Notes: generated by a model not told the origin, from the letters alone. A stretch of 41,615 nucleotides of DNA from RGZA01 sp964568585 (GCA_964568585.1 CAZMQI010000015.1:1-41615); one strand, 5' to 3'. Shown: positions 16,252-24,405, counted from the stretch's first letter. Made by a program: numbers and translations.

Positions 16252-17375
16252 AACCTTACGTCACTATTTCTTTTGCAAATCGCAATGATAATTATGGCGG
16301 GTTTCTGGCGGAACGTATCCAGTTATTCATCGATTATTACGCGGAATTTGTCAAACGTTGGCCAGATTTATTTGAATTTGTGATTATCGATTACAATCCG
16401 CCAACCGATAAACCAAAATTGCGCGATGCATTTAAGTGGGATGTATTGGGCCACGTGATCTATTGCGAAGTGACCCCCGAAGTGCACCAGCAAATTCCCG
16501 GCGCATCCATTCGCAAAATTCAAGATTATATTGCGCGTAATATTGGCCTTCGTTACGGCACAGCGCCATTTGGTATGGTGCTCAATCAGGATATTTTTAT
16601 CAGCGGTTCTATTTTAAAAGAGATATCCAAGCGCCGTCTGTCACCATTCCATTTTTACCGCGCAGATCGCTGCGATTTTAATTTAGACCCATGCAAGAGC
16701 AAGCCAGCTGATGAATTCGAAAAACTGGCCGCAGAGAACACATTCGAAGTGCATCGCCGCCATGCCACCAATTACCATGATATTAGTGTGAAGGTAACGC
16801 CAGAAACATTGACCAAAAGCGGGTCGGTGCCGGAACCCGGCGATACCATCGACCCCAATAATAACGTGATTTACTGCAATTCCGCGCGCACGCGCAATAT
16901 CGAAGACCGTGTGGCGTTTGGCAAAAAAACTGCAGCGACTAGCAATAATCTGCGCGAACAATATTATTTTCACCCGCAATATTACATAACATACTGCCTG
17001 CACACCAATGCATCAGGTGATTTCGTGATTGCGAGTAAAGAAGCATGGGAAAAAATTCACGGCTTTCCGGAAGACCCGCATTTTTATATGCAGACCGATG
17101 CGTATGGCGTGTTCCAATTATTCGCCGCTGGGTTTGACCAAGCTATGTTCATGCAACCACACCGCATATTTCATGCCGACCATGACCGCGCAGGACGCGC
17201 AGGGTTTGTGGAGCCCGACTATGTCGACCATGAAAAAAAGTTTTGCGAGATGTTGAAAGGCACGGCATCGTTTTGTTTCAACGACGCCAATTGGGGATTA
17301 CATAACTATGCATTGCGGTTTAAAGATCACCCACAGCCTGAAACGCTTCCAAGCAATTTTATTGTAGAGAAATAA
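16248..17375 (+). CDS. Glycosyltransferase-like protein (GT-A type)
   Basis: The 375-residue protein begins with TISFANRND, and in mid-protein has ARNIGLRYGTAPFGMVLNQDIF. This corresponds to the nucleotide-sugar-binding region of GT2-like enzymes, with QDIF where a DxD motif is expected. A C-terminal segment (GDFVIASKEAWEKIHGFPED, then IFHADHDRAGR) resembles the acceptor-side half of such enzymes. The altered DxD means metal use may differ. Position between a methyltransferase and a sugar epimerase supports a role in glycan assembly in the cytoplasm. Specificity unknown. Confidence 0.68.
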   Translation: MKPYVTISFANRNDNYGGFLAERIQLFIDYYAEFVKRWPDLFEFVIIDYNPPTDKPKLRDAFKWDVLGHVIYCEVTPEVHQQIPGASIRKIQDYIARNIGLRYGTAPFGMVLNQDIFISGSILKEISKRRLSPFHFYRADRCDFNLDPCKSKPADEFEKLAAENTFEVHRRHATNYHDISVKVTPETLTKSGSVPEPGDTIDPNNNVIYCNSARTRNIEDRVAFGKKTAATSNNLREQYYFHPQYYITYCLHTNASGDFVIASKEAWEKIHGFPEDPHFYMQTDAYGVFQLFAAGFDQAMFMQPHRIFHADHDRAGRAGFVEPDYVDHEKKFCEMLKGTASFCFNDANWGLHNYALRFKDHPQPETLPSNFIVEK

Positions 17376-17376
17376 C

Positions 17377-17922
17377 ATGACGCATCCCGGCTCCACGCTT
17401 GAAAACGGCAAGTTAAAGATTGAAACAACCAAGCTTGACGGTGTTTTGCTCATCCACCCGCCAACGCAATTCAAGGATTTTCGCGGGGCCTATGTCGAAA
17501 CCTATAACCGTGAATTATATCATGCGGCTGGCATCACCGATGATTTCATTCAGGATGATGCATCCATCACCAAGCAACATGTGCTACGCGGCATTCATGG
17601 CGATGGCGTGACGACGAAAATGATTTCGTGTTTAGTAGGCGAGATTTATGTGGTGATTGTGAATAACAATCCGGCATCACCGCAATATCGCCAATGGCAA
17701 GGCTTCACGATAAACGAATCGAATAATCTGCAAGTCTACATTCCGCCGATGTTCGGTAATTCATTTGTGGTGTTAAGTGAAGTTGCATTGTTCCATTACA
17801 AACAAACCACCACCTATAACCGTGATGGCCAGTTTACCTTGCTGTGGAATGATCCAGCGCTGAATATCAAATGGCCGATTGAAAACCCGATATTGTCGCA
17901 GCGCGATTCCGGTAAGGCTTAA
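17377..17922 (+). CDS. RmlC-like dTDP-4-dehydrorhamnose 3,5-epimerase family protein
   Basis: The 181-residue cupin follows the RmlC pattern: VLRGIHGDGVTTKM contains the catalytic histidine and lysine, and FHYKQTTTY contains the likely catalytic tyrosine. WNDPALNIKWP and ILSQRD close the fold. The usual FAHGF stretch reads MFGNSF here, so the second histidine is asparagine; the enzyme may epimerise one centre or act on a nucleotide sugar other than dTDP-keto-rhamnose. No rmlA, rmlB or rmlD is in the window. It ends the first sugar block and overlaps the convergent diiron gene by four bases. Confidence 0.82.
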   Translation: MTHPGSTLENGKLKIETTKLDGVLLIHPPTQFKDFRGAYVETYNRELYHAAGITDDFIQDDASITKQHVLRGIHGDGVTTKMISCLVGEIYVVIVNNNPASPQYRQWQGFTINESNNLQVYIPPMFGNSFVVLSEVALFHYKQTTTYNRDGQFTLLWNDPALNIKWPIENPILSQRDSGKA

Positions 17923-18602
17923 ACGGCCGCTTCCAATTGCTCGAAGAAATGTTCGAATAATGCGTGTTCATGTGTGGCCAATTGCGGAATAACGCATTCT
18001 GCGCTGGCATCCAGTGCCATCACGCTGTCAAACATATCTGCCAGATGCATGTTTTCTTCCGCAATAAGGCTTTTCAGGCTTAGCGATTTCTGGTGTTGCT
18101 GTAACACGGTTTGATATAGGCCATAGGCCCAATGTGCGCGCAGCTCAATCATCAATGAAACCCATAAATAGCAGGCAGTGTTTTGCTCAGACGCCGCACA
18201 GCTTCGCTCACATAAGTTCGCGGAACGGTGGTCGCCGTTCTTATCGCGGGCGGTAATCGAATGTTCAATATGGCTGTCCAGCTTGCCGAAATACATCTTG
18301 GCGGCAGCGGGGGCAAGCGTGGTGGCGGATGAATAATCATCCAGCGGGCGTTTTAAAAGCGCCTCCGCCTTGTGGCTGAAGAAATAAGCATGGCGCGCTT
18401 CTTCAGCCATGTGTTTCAGAACTTCGCCATTCGGGCTGCGGGTAATGTGCGACAGCATAATTTTGCGGCTACCAATATGTTCAAGCAGCGATAATGTATT
18501 CAGAAAACGGCCATGCGTTTCATCATCGGCAATGACGCGGGTAAGGAATGCACGAAAACGCGTTTCAAGCGGCTGATTTAAGGCTTCCAGACCCGATAGC
18601 AT
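17919..18602 (-). CDS. Ferritin-like diiron protein at the end of the biotin operon
   Basis: I do not recognise a named family. From the ATG at 18602 the protein has 227 mostly helical residues. It carries the carboxylate-diiron set: E41 (LSLLEHIG), E68xxH71 (EEARHAYFF), E153 (MIELRAHWAY) and E183xxH186 (EENMHLADMF). The spacings within each pair (27 and 30 residues) fit a four-helix ferritin-like bundle, as in acyl-ACP desaturases, MiaE and AurF-type oxygenases. The start lies inside bioA (38-base overlap) without a clear ribosome-binding site, suggesting translational coupling; an upstream in-frame extension to 18800 would be wholly inside bioA and is rejected. Operon position suggests a role in biotin synthesis, perhaps oxidative formation of the pimeloyl precursor, but that is inference. 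Confidence 0.75.
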   Translation of the reverse strand: MLSGLEALNQPLETRFRAFLTRVIADDETHGRFLNTLSLLEHIGSRKIMLSHITRSPNGEVLKHMAEEARHAYFFSHKAEALLKRPLDDYSSATTLAPAAAKMYFGKLDSHIEHSITARDKNGDHRSANLCERSCAASEQNTACYLWVSLMIELRAHWAYGLYQTVLQQHQKSLSLKSLIAEENMHLADMFDSVMALDASAECVIPQLATHEHALFEHFFEQLEAAV

Positions 18603-19836
18603 CCATGGCCGCGAGGATGGTATCGGTGATGTGCTCGAGCTGTTGCTCGGTGATGCAATAGGGTGGGAGGACATAAACCGTATCTCCAAGTGGACGAAGT
18701 AAAATATTGTGCGACAAAAAATAATCGTAAAGCTGCGCTGCGACAGAAGATAGATAACCTTGCTCCTTATGGCAAATCTCGAATGCCACGATCGTCCCAC
18801 ATTGGCGCGGATTACGTATTAACGGATGGTTTTGCAGGCGTTTAAGCTGTGCGGTTTGCATGACACATAATTTCTTAACGATGCTGTCGGTGTCGTTCTC
18901 CTGCCAAAGCTTCAGATTGGCCAGCGCCGCAGCACAAGCAAGCGCATTCCCCGTGTAGGAGGATGAATGCCAGAATGTCTTGGTTTTATCCTTGGCATAA
19001 AACGCATTGTAGATAGCGGCGCTGCACAAGGTCGCGCCAAGCGGCAAGAACCCGCCCGTGATGCCTTTGGATAGACACATAATGTCAGGCGTGATGCCTG
19101 CTTGTTCGCAGGCAAAGCTGGTTCCGGTTCGTCCGAACCCTGTCATCACCTCATCGGCAATCAGTATCACGCCATGCGCTTTGCACAACTCGCTCAGTTC
19201 GTTCAGGATTTCCGACGGATACATCTTCATACCGCCTGCGCCCAGCACCAGCGGTTCAAGGATGAGTGCGGCGATATTCGTGGCATTGGTTTTCAGTAAT
19301 GTTTTGAATGCATCGACCATATTATTAAATGGTAAGCGTTCTACCTTGAACAACATCGGCGCATAAATTTCGTTGAACACGCTTGGCGCGCCAGCAGCCA
19401 TGGCACCAAACGTATCGCCGTGATAGCCATGTTCGAGCGCGACAATGGTATGGCGCGGCTTGCCATTATGTGCGTGAAAGCCGATGGCCATTTTCAGCGC
19501 TGCTTCTACAGCGGTCGAACCACTATCCGATAAAAACACGTAATCGAAGGTATTGCGTGTGAATTTCAGTAATTCGGTTGCCATTTCTTCGGCCGAAGCA
19601 TGGGTAAAACCGGCAAAGATAACTTGGTCAAGCTTGGCCGCCTGTTCCTGTACTGCTTTCACAATCGCTGGATGGCAATGGCCGTGTGTATTTACCCACC
19701 ATGATGAAATGCCATCGATGATCTCGCGGCCGTCTTTAGTGAATAGCGATGCCGCTTCAGCGCGGTCAATCAATACTTCGCCATCTTGTAGCGCATGCTG
19801 GGTGAAAGGGTGCCATAAGGGCGAAGGAATATTCAT
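18565..19836 (-). CDS. bioA: Adenosylmethionine-8-amino-7-oxononanoate aminotransferase BioA
   Basis: BioA converts 7-keto-8-aminopelargonate to 7,8-diaminopelargonate, usually with SAM as amino donor, using PLP. The 423-residue protein has the typical N-terminus SPLWHPFTQHALQDG, GISSWWVNTHGHCHPAI, and the PLP lysine K257 in LSKGITGGFLPLGATL. WHSSSYTGNALACAAALAN and the C-terminal YVLPPYCITEQQLEH are also family features. Length is normal. The start overlaps the bioD stop by four bases, and its end overlaps the diiron gene. It is part of bioF-bioD-bioA-diiron on the minus strand. Confidence 0.97.
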   Translation of the reverse strand: MNIPSPLWHPFTQHALQDGEVLIDRAEAASLFTKDGREIIDGISSWWVNTHGHCHPAIVKAVQEQAAKLDQVIFAGFTHASAEEMATELLKFTRNTFDYVFLSDSGSTAVEAALKMAIGFHAHNGKPRHTIVALEHGYHGDTFGAMAAGAPSVFNEIYAPMLFKVERLPFNNMVDAFKTLLKTNATNIAALILEPLVLGAGGMKMYPSEILNELSELCKAHGVILIADEVMTGFGRTGTSFACEQAGITPDIMCLSKGITGGFLPLGATLCSAAIYNAFYAKDKTKTFWHSSSYTGNALACAAALANLKLWQENDTDSIVKKLCVMQTAQLKRLQNHPLIRNPRQCGTIVAFEICHKEQGYLSSVAAQLYDYFLSHNILLRPLGDTVYVLPPYCITEQQLEHITDTILAAMDAIGSGSLKSAA

Positions 19837-20468
19837 TCGTAATCACTCTTATTGAAATTGGCATTGAAGGTTGCCAACAGGCTGGGTGCAGAAATTTCCG
19901 GCAGTACAGGGATGTGCCCCAATTTTTTTGCCATTGAAAAATCGATAATCGTTTTCATCGTGTCTTCATTATCTTCACCCAAAAATACGATGCCATGCAA
20001 AGGAATCCCATGCACCTTTAACGCTTGAACCGAAAGCAAGGTATGGTTGATGGTGCCCAATTCTGTGCGCGCACATATTATAACCGGCGCATTCATCTGC
20101 TTAAATACATCGATCATCAATACGGTGCGTGTCACAGGGACCATAAGCCCGCCCGCGCCTTCAATCAGCAATGTGCGAGTAGTTTGTGGGGGTTTTAGGC
20201 GTGATATATCGATATTTCTGCCCTCCCTTTCTGCCGCGATATGAGGCGAAGCAGGCATATCAAAGCGATAGGTTTCATCATGAAAGCGATTGGCGGGAAG
20301 ATTGGTAAGCTGGCGCACTGTGTTGGAGTCGGTTGGCGTGCCACTTTGCAATGGTTTCCAGTAATCGGCTTCCAGCCCAAGCATAAGCATGGCAGAGGTC
20401 AGCGTTTTGCCGATGCCTGTTCCGGTTCCACTTATAATATATTTTGGGATAATGAATTGCTTGCTCAT
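19833..20468 (-). CDS. bioD: Dethiobiotin synthetase BioD
   Basis: BioD closes the ureido ring of dethiobiotin from 7,8-diaminopelargonate, CO2 and ATP. The 211-residue protein has the P-loop GTGTGIGKT at residues 14-22 (K21), KPLQSGTPTDSNT, and EGAGGLMVPVTRT. ICARTELGTINHTLL is also a BioD signature. Length is near the usual 220. It overlaps bioF and bioA by four bases on each side, so the operon is strongly coupled. Confidence 0.96.
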   Translation of the reverse strand: MSKQFIIPKYIISGTGTGIGKTLTSAMLMLGLEADYWKPLQSGTPTDSNTVRQLTNLPANRFHDETYRFDMPASPHIAAEREGRNIDISRLKPPQTTRTLLIEGAGGLMVPVTRTVLMIDVFKQMNAPVIICARTELGTINHTLLSVQALKVHGIPLHGIVFLGEDNEDTMKTIIDFSMAKKLGHIPVLPEISAPSLLATFNANFNKSDYE

Positions 20469-21553
20469 GTAATCGCCTTCAATGCAGTGCCAAGCGCGAT
20501 GACATCTTCATTGCGTAATGTTGCATTCAAGGTGATACGCAGCCGCGATGAACCGTTGGGAACGGTTGGCGGGCGAATGGCGCGGACATCAAAACTTTTG
20601 GCTTGAAGCGCAGCAGCAGCAGCGAGTGTTTTTTGTTCATCACCCAGAATATATGGGATGATGGGTGACGGCGATGGCGGGCATGCGAATGTGCTGCGCG
20701 CCAATTCACACAGTTCAAACAAGCGTGCGCGTTGTGCATCCGCATCCGCGCAAAGTTGTAATGCCTTGCTGACCAACACGGCTTGTAACGGCATGGGGGC
20801 GGTTGAATAAATGAACGGGCGCGCTTTATTGATAAGGGTTTCGATGATTTCTGATGTGGCGCAGACCAGAGCGCCCGCAACGCCCAACCCCTTGCCACAG
20901 GTGTGTAAGGTGATGAGGTTGGTGGAGTGATGGCCATAAGTAAGGCCTTTGCCTTGCTCGCCGAATACGGCGGTGGCATGCGCTTCATCCACCACCAGCA
21001 TCGCATGATATTTTTGGCAAAGAGTGATAAGGTCACGCAGCGGCGCCATATCGCCATCCATGCTGTACACACTTTCCACGACAATCCAGCATGGCGTGCC
21101 TGAATATTTTTTAAGCGCATCCTCGAATGCATTCACATCATTATGCGGAATTCTAACATGTTTGGCAGGGTTGCTTTGAATACCATCGCGCAAACTGGCG
21201 TGGATAAGGGCATCGAACAAAATGACATCATCTTTGGAGGGCAGTACCGTCATCAGCGCTTGATTGGCCAAAAACCCGTTGCCGAAGAACAAGGTTTGTT
21301 CGCAGCCAAAGAAATCCGCCGCTTCCTGTTCCAATTGTTCATGTGCAGGATGATTGCCACGCAGTAGCCGCGAACCGCCAGACCCGATATCCAGACCGTT
21401 TTCCAAAGCTTCTACAGCGCATGCACGAAGTGCAGGATGCGCTTTGAACCCCAAATAGTCATTGGAGGTGAAATCGATGCCTTTAGCGGGAGAAAGCGTG
21501 CGAAAGCGGCCTTCTTCCTTTAACCTAGACAGGGTTGCAGATAAACGGGTCAT
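20465..21553 (-). CDS. bioF: 8-amino-7-oxononanoate synthase BioF
   Basis: BioF condenses pimeloyl-ACP or pimeloyl-CoA with L-alanine, a PLP-dependent reaction. The 362-residue protein contains FTSNDYLGF near the N-terminus, GSGGSRLLRGNHPAHEQLE, and VVDEAHATAVFGEQGKG. The PLP lysine is K221 in HTCGKGLGVAGA. It is the first gene of the minus-strand operon; AGGG lies three bases before the ATG. The short gap to bioB (63 bases) must hold the divergent control region. Confidence 0.96.
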   Translation of the reverse strand: MTRLSATLSRLKEEGRFRTLSPAKGIDFTSNDYLGFKAHPALRACAVEALENGLDIGSGGSRLLRGNHPAHEQLEQEAADFFGCEQTLFFGNGFLANQALMTVLPSKDDVILFDALIHASLRDGIQSNPAKHVRIPHNDVNAFEDALKKYSGTPCWIVVESVYSMDGDMAPLRDLITLCQKYHAMLVVDEAHATAVFGEQGKGLTYGHHSTNLITLHTCGKGLGVAGALVCATSEIIETLINKARPFIYSTAPMPLQAVLVSKALQLCADADAQRARLFELCELARSTFACPPSPSPIIPYILGDEQKTLAAAAALQAKSFDVRAIRPPTVPNGSSRLRITLNATLRNEDVIALGTALKAIT

Positions 21554-21564
21554 GTCCCTATAAT
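21535..21564 (+). promoter_or_regulatory. Candidate bioB promoter overlapping the bioF start
   Basis: TTGCAG (21535-21540) and a perfect TATAAT (21559-21564) are 18 bases apart, giving transcription from near 21571 toward bioB. The same AT core read on the minus strand offers TATTAT (21565-21560) as a -10 for bioF. CCC and GGG flank the core symmetrically. I see no BioR-type TTATCTATAA box. Confidence 0.42.
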
Positions 21565-21616
21565 ACGGGAAATTTCATATCCATCCAGAACCATTCAGAA
21601 AACAGCGTAAAAGCAC

Positions 21617-22603
21617 ATGCCAGATTGCACTATTTCAAATTCTTCCCCTAATTCCGCCACACGACATGACTGGACTGTTGCCGAAATCCAAGCGTTGCTG
21701 GAATTGCCGCTGTTCGAATTATTAGACCATGCGCGTGCCGTTCACCGCACCCACCAGCCAAATGATGTGCAGCTCGCCAGCTTGCTTTCAATTAAAACCG
21801 GCGGTTGCCCCGAAGATTGCGGCTATTGCCCGCAAAGCGCGCATCACGCCAAAGAGACCGGCGTTGTCAAAGAATCCCTGATGCAGGTGGATGTTGTTTT
21901 GGAAAAAGCACGCGCCGCAAAGGCCGCAGGCGCAGCGCGGTTTTGCATGGGTGCCGCATGGCGCGAAGTGAAAGACGGCGCAGAATTCGATGCTGTATGC
22001 AAAATGGTGGAAGGTGTCCGCGAATTAGGCATGGAAGCATGCGTGACTCTTGGCATGCTAAAACAGCATCAGGCCGAGAAGCTGAAGCAAGCAGGGCTTA
22101 CCGCGTATAACCATAACCTTGATACCTCACCGGAATTTTACGGTAATGTCATCAGCACGCGTGATTACGATGACCGTTTGCAAACACTGTCGCATGTGCG
22201 TGATGCAGGTATCACGGTGTGCTGCGGCGGTATCATCGGCATGGGTGAAACCGCTACAGACCGCGCCAGTTTATTGCAGACACTTTCCAACCTGACCCCG
22301 CATCCGGAAAGCGTGCCTATCAACGCGTTGGTTGCTGTGAAAGGCACGCCGATGGAGAAGCAAAAGCCCGTCGATCCAATTGATTTGGTACGTATGGTGG
22401 CTGTGGCGCGCATCACCATGCCCAAGGCACGCGTACGTTTATCGGCAGGGCGTTCAACCTTGAGCCGTGAAGCACAATTGCTGTGCTTGCTGGCTGGCGC
22501 GAATTCATTCTTCTATGGCGAGAAGCTGCTGACAACGCCTAATAACGATACGATTGCCGATTTGGAATTGTTGAAAACAGCTGGGCTGCAAGCGAGCGCG
22601 TAA
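21617..22603 (+). CDS. bioB: Biotin synthase BioB
   Basis: Radical-SAM enzyme that inserts sulfur into dethiobiotin. The 328-residue protein has the cluster-binding CxxxCxxC as C64, C68 and C71 in CPEDCGYCPQSAHH, followed by RFCMGAAWREVKDG, YNHNLDTSPEFYG and GGIIGMGET. RVRLSAGRSTLSRE contains the conserved arginine region for the 2Fe-2S cluster, and FYGEKLLTT closes the family pattern. It is transcribed divergently from bioF. The AHSA1 gene follows two bases after its stop and may be co-transcribed. Confidence 0.98.
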   Translation: MPDCTISNSSPNSATRHDWTVAEIQALLELPLFELLDHARAVHRTHQPNDVQLASLLSIKTGGCPEDCGYCPQSAHHAKETGVVKESLMQVDVVLEKARAAKAAGAARFCMGAAWREVKDGAEFDAVCKMVEGVRELGMEACVTLGMLKQHQAEKLKQAGLTAYNHNLDTSPEFYGNVISTRDYDDRLQTLSHVRDAGITVCCGGIIGMGETATDRASLLQTLSNLTPHPESVPINALVAVKGTPMEKQKPVDPIDLVRMVAVARITMPKARVRLSAGRSTLSREAQLLCLLAGANSFFYGEKLLTTPNNDTIADLELLKTAGLQASA

Positions 22604-22605
22604 GG

Positions 22606-23028
22606 ATGACAACATTTAAAACCTCGCGCACTATCTCCGCCAGCCCACAGCAGGTTTTTGCAGCATTCAGTCCGGAGCGGTTATGCAAGTGGTGGGGACC
22701 TGCAGGATTTACCAATACATTCAACGTGTGTGAATTAAAAACCGGTGGCCGCTGGTCGTTTGTGATGCATGGGCCGGATGGTCGTGATTATCCCAACGAA
22801 AACATGTTTACCGAAGTGCAATCTGCCACAAAGGTTGTGGTGCAGCATATCTCGGAGCCTAAATTTAGTTTGACCATCACGCTATCTGATGTGGATGCGG
22901 GAACGCTCGTCACGTGGGAGCAGGTATTTGAAAATTCAGAAATAGCCAGCCGTGTTGAGCATATTGTGGTGCCTGCAAATGAACAAAACCTCGACCGTTT
23001 GACGGCCGAGGTTTTGCACAATACGTAA
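22606..23028 (+). CDS. SRPBCC/AHSA1 domain protein
   Basis: The 140-residue protein is one START-like (AHSA1) domain. FKTSRTISASPQQVFAAF, then LCKWWGPAGFTNTF and TGGRWSFVMHGPDG are characteristic of the group. These proteins form a hydrophobic cavity and are widespread with unclear roles; some are toxin-antitoxin-linked or stress-related. The start is two bases after bioB. Its last codons coincide with a 14-base-pair hairpin (22984-23016), so the C-terminal sequence may be shaped by a terminator. No link to biotin can be shown. Confidence 0.85.
   Translation: MTTFKTSRTISASPQQVFAAFSPERLCKWWGPAGFTNTFNVCELKTGGRWSFVMHGPDGRDYPNENMFTEVQSATKVVVQHISEPKFSLTITLSDVDAGTLVTWEQVFENSEIASRVEHIVVPANEQNLDRLTAEVLHNT
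22984..23016. terminator. Bidirectional terminator inside the end of the AHSA1 gene
   Basis: CAAAACCTCG (22984-22993) pairs with CGAGGTTTTG (23007-23016), and CCGT (22995-22998) with ACGG (23002-23005), separated by one A-C mismatch and a TTG loop. The flanking A4 and T4 make it usable in both directions, between convergent genes. Confidence 0.65.
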
Positions 23029-23045
23029 TACTGAATAAACTGGTT

Positions 23046-23633
23046 TTATCCAGCGATGTTCTGCGAGATCATGCAATACAGCATTGGCATCGATAGAACG
23101 AAGTTGGTGCGCGAAGCCAGCATCGCGATGCGAGCTGATTTCGCCTTGGTTGCATCATCAACCGTTACGATGCCCAATGCCTTCTTCTGGTTTGGCCAGA
23201 TGATGAACCAGACATTGGCTGCCATAATAAGCGCAAGCCACATGCCGATACCGATGGTAAGGTTGCTTTCGAACGAAAGCGCAGTTACCAGATAACCTTT
23301 GAGATATGCAACCAGCAACCCGGTGATAACGGTAGCCAGCGCAGACCAGCGGAACCAGAACAAGGCTTCAGGCGCGATGAACTTGCCGATCGCTGGTTTC
23401 AATTCAGCAGGGATTTTCGGCATGGTCGGAATTTGCACAAAGTTGAAGTACCATAGCAAACCAATCCACAAAATACCGGAGATAACATGCAGCCAAATGC
23501 TAAAGTTGATGTGTAGCGTCGCCATTAGTGCAGAATCAGCCATCAGGCCGCTGTGTAAACCAAAAACGGCAGCAAGCGCGAGCGCGATGCCAAGCGCCAG
23601 TGCAGGATAGAGTTTTTCAAGGATTTTTGTCAT
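23046..23633 (-). CDS. PuuD-like urate-hydroxylase-type membrane protein (membrane domain only)
   Basis: The 195-residue protein has about five membrane helices. NFSIWLHVISGILWIGLLWYFNFVQIP matches the conserved core of the urate oxidase N-terminal (PuuD-type) membrane domain. Full PuuD proteins also have a C-terminal cytochrome c domain with CxxCH; none is present here. No purine-degradation gene lies nearby, so urate oxidation should not be assumed. It could be a quinone- or haem-linked membrane protein of unknown role. It converges on the AHSA1 gene, with the shared terminator 30 bases beyond its stop. Confidence 0.72.
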   Translation of the reverse strand: MTKILEKLYPALALGIALALAAVFGLHSGLMADSALMATLHINFSIWLHVISGILWIGLLWYFNFVQIPTMPKIPAELKPAIGKFIAPEALFWFRWSALATVITGLLVAYLKGYLVTALSFESNLTIGIGMWLALIMAANVWFIIWPNQKKALGIVTVDDATKAKSARIAMLASRTNFVLSMPMLYCMISQNIAG

Positions 23634-23746
23634 GGAAGAAAGCCTTCTAGGAGGGTGGTGGTGAGGGAGGGAGTATGCGGCAAGCCTCGCTTAGTCGTCA
23701 ATTCCCAATAACAGCGCACAATTGCACATGTATTGGGTATCCAGCC

Positions 23747-23774
23747 TTGTGCACCTACAACATAACACTATATA
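23747..23774 (+). promoter_or_regulatory. Candidate promoter of the glutathione peroxidase-cfa operon
   Basis: TTGTGC (23747-23752) and TATATA (23769-23774) are separated by 16 bases, 53 bases before the proposed start of the peroxidase gene. Spacing is slightly short. I did not find a convincing ECF sigma-type sequence in this gap. Confidence 0.33.
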
Positions 23775-23826
23775 AGTCAGTTGGTTTCGCTCAACGCATC
23801 ACTCACCCATGTTAGGTCATCCAGTC

Positions 23827-24405
23827 ATGAAGCAATGGGGTATATTTCTTACAGCCGTTTTACTAATCCTCTCATCATTCGCGCAGGCGAATGAAATAAA
23901 GATGAGCACGGCACAGAACGCATTCGATTTCACGTTTAATAGTATTGATGGCGCGCCATTGCCGCTTGTCCAATTCAAGGGCAAGGTTTTGCTGGTTGTG
24001 AACACAGCGTCGCGCTGTGGCTTCACCCCGCAATATGAAGGTCTGCAGGCCCTGTATGATCAATACAAGAATCAGGGGTTAGTGGTCTTGGGCGTGCCAT
24101 CCAATAATTTTGGCGGGCAGGAGCCCGGAACATCTAGTGAAATCAAGGAATTCACTCATACAAAATTCAATGTAACCTTTCCCTTAACCTCCACGAATGA
24201 TGTAACGGGTAATGCCGCGCACCCTTTTTATAAATGGGCGGAAAAGCAGGATGTGGGTGGTTTTTTAAATACTGTGCCAAGTTGGAATTTTCATAAGTAC
24301 CTGATTGGTCGCAATGGCCAGTTAATCATGGGTTTCAGCAGTACGACCAAACCCGAATCGGATGAAATAGTCAGTGCAATTAAAAAAGCGCTGGCTGATG
24401 AGTAA
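23827..24405 (+). CDS. Glutathione peroxidase family protein, exported
   Basis: Thiol peroxidases of this family reduce hydrogen and lipid hydroperoxides. From the ATG at 23827 the protein has 192 residues, with a signal peptide to about residue 21 (AQA-N). The peroxidatic cysteine is C64 in NTASRCGFTPQYEGLQ, with Q97 in NNFGGQEPG and a tryptophan in PSWNFHKYLI, completing the catalytic triad. It is a cysteine, not selenocysteine, enzyme. The start at 23827 is preferred over 23809 because it begins the signal peptide and has AGG upstream. Only 29 bases separate it from the flavoprotein gene, so it probably belongs to the lipid operon and acts on membrane peroxides in the periplasm. Confidence 0.9.
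   Translation: MKQWGIFLTAVLLILSSFAQANEIKMSTAQNAFDFTFNSIDGAPLPLVQFKGKVLLVVNTASRCGFTPQYEGLQALYDQYKNQGLVVLGVPSNNFGGQEPGTSSEIKEFTHTKFNVTFPLTSTNDVTGNAAHPFYKWAEKQDVGGFLNTVPSWNFHKYLIGRNGQLIMGFSSTTKPESDEIVSAIKKALADE

Noticed and set aside
18603..18800. N-terminal extension of the diiron protein inside bioA
   Set aside because: Composition is unlike a protein start (Ser/Pro-rich read-through of bioA in another frame), and the diiron helices begin later.
23634..23826. ECF sigma (RpoE/ChrR-type) promoter before the peroxidase-cfa operon
   Set aside because: I looked for a TGATC-type -35 with a matching -10 and did not find a convincing pair; only a sigma-70-like candidate is listed.
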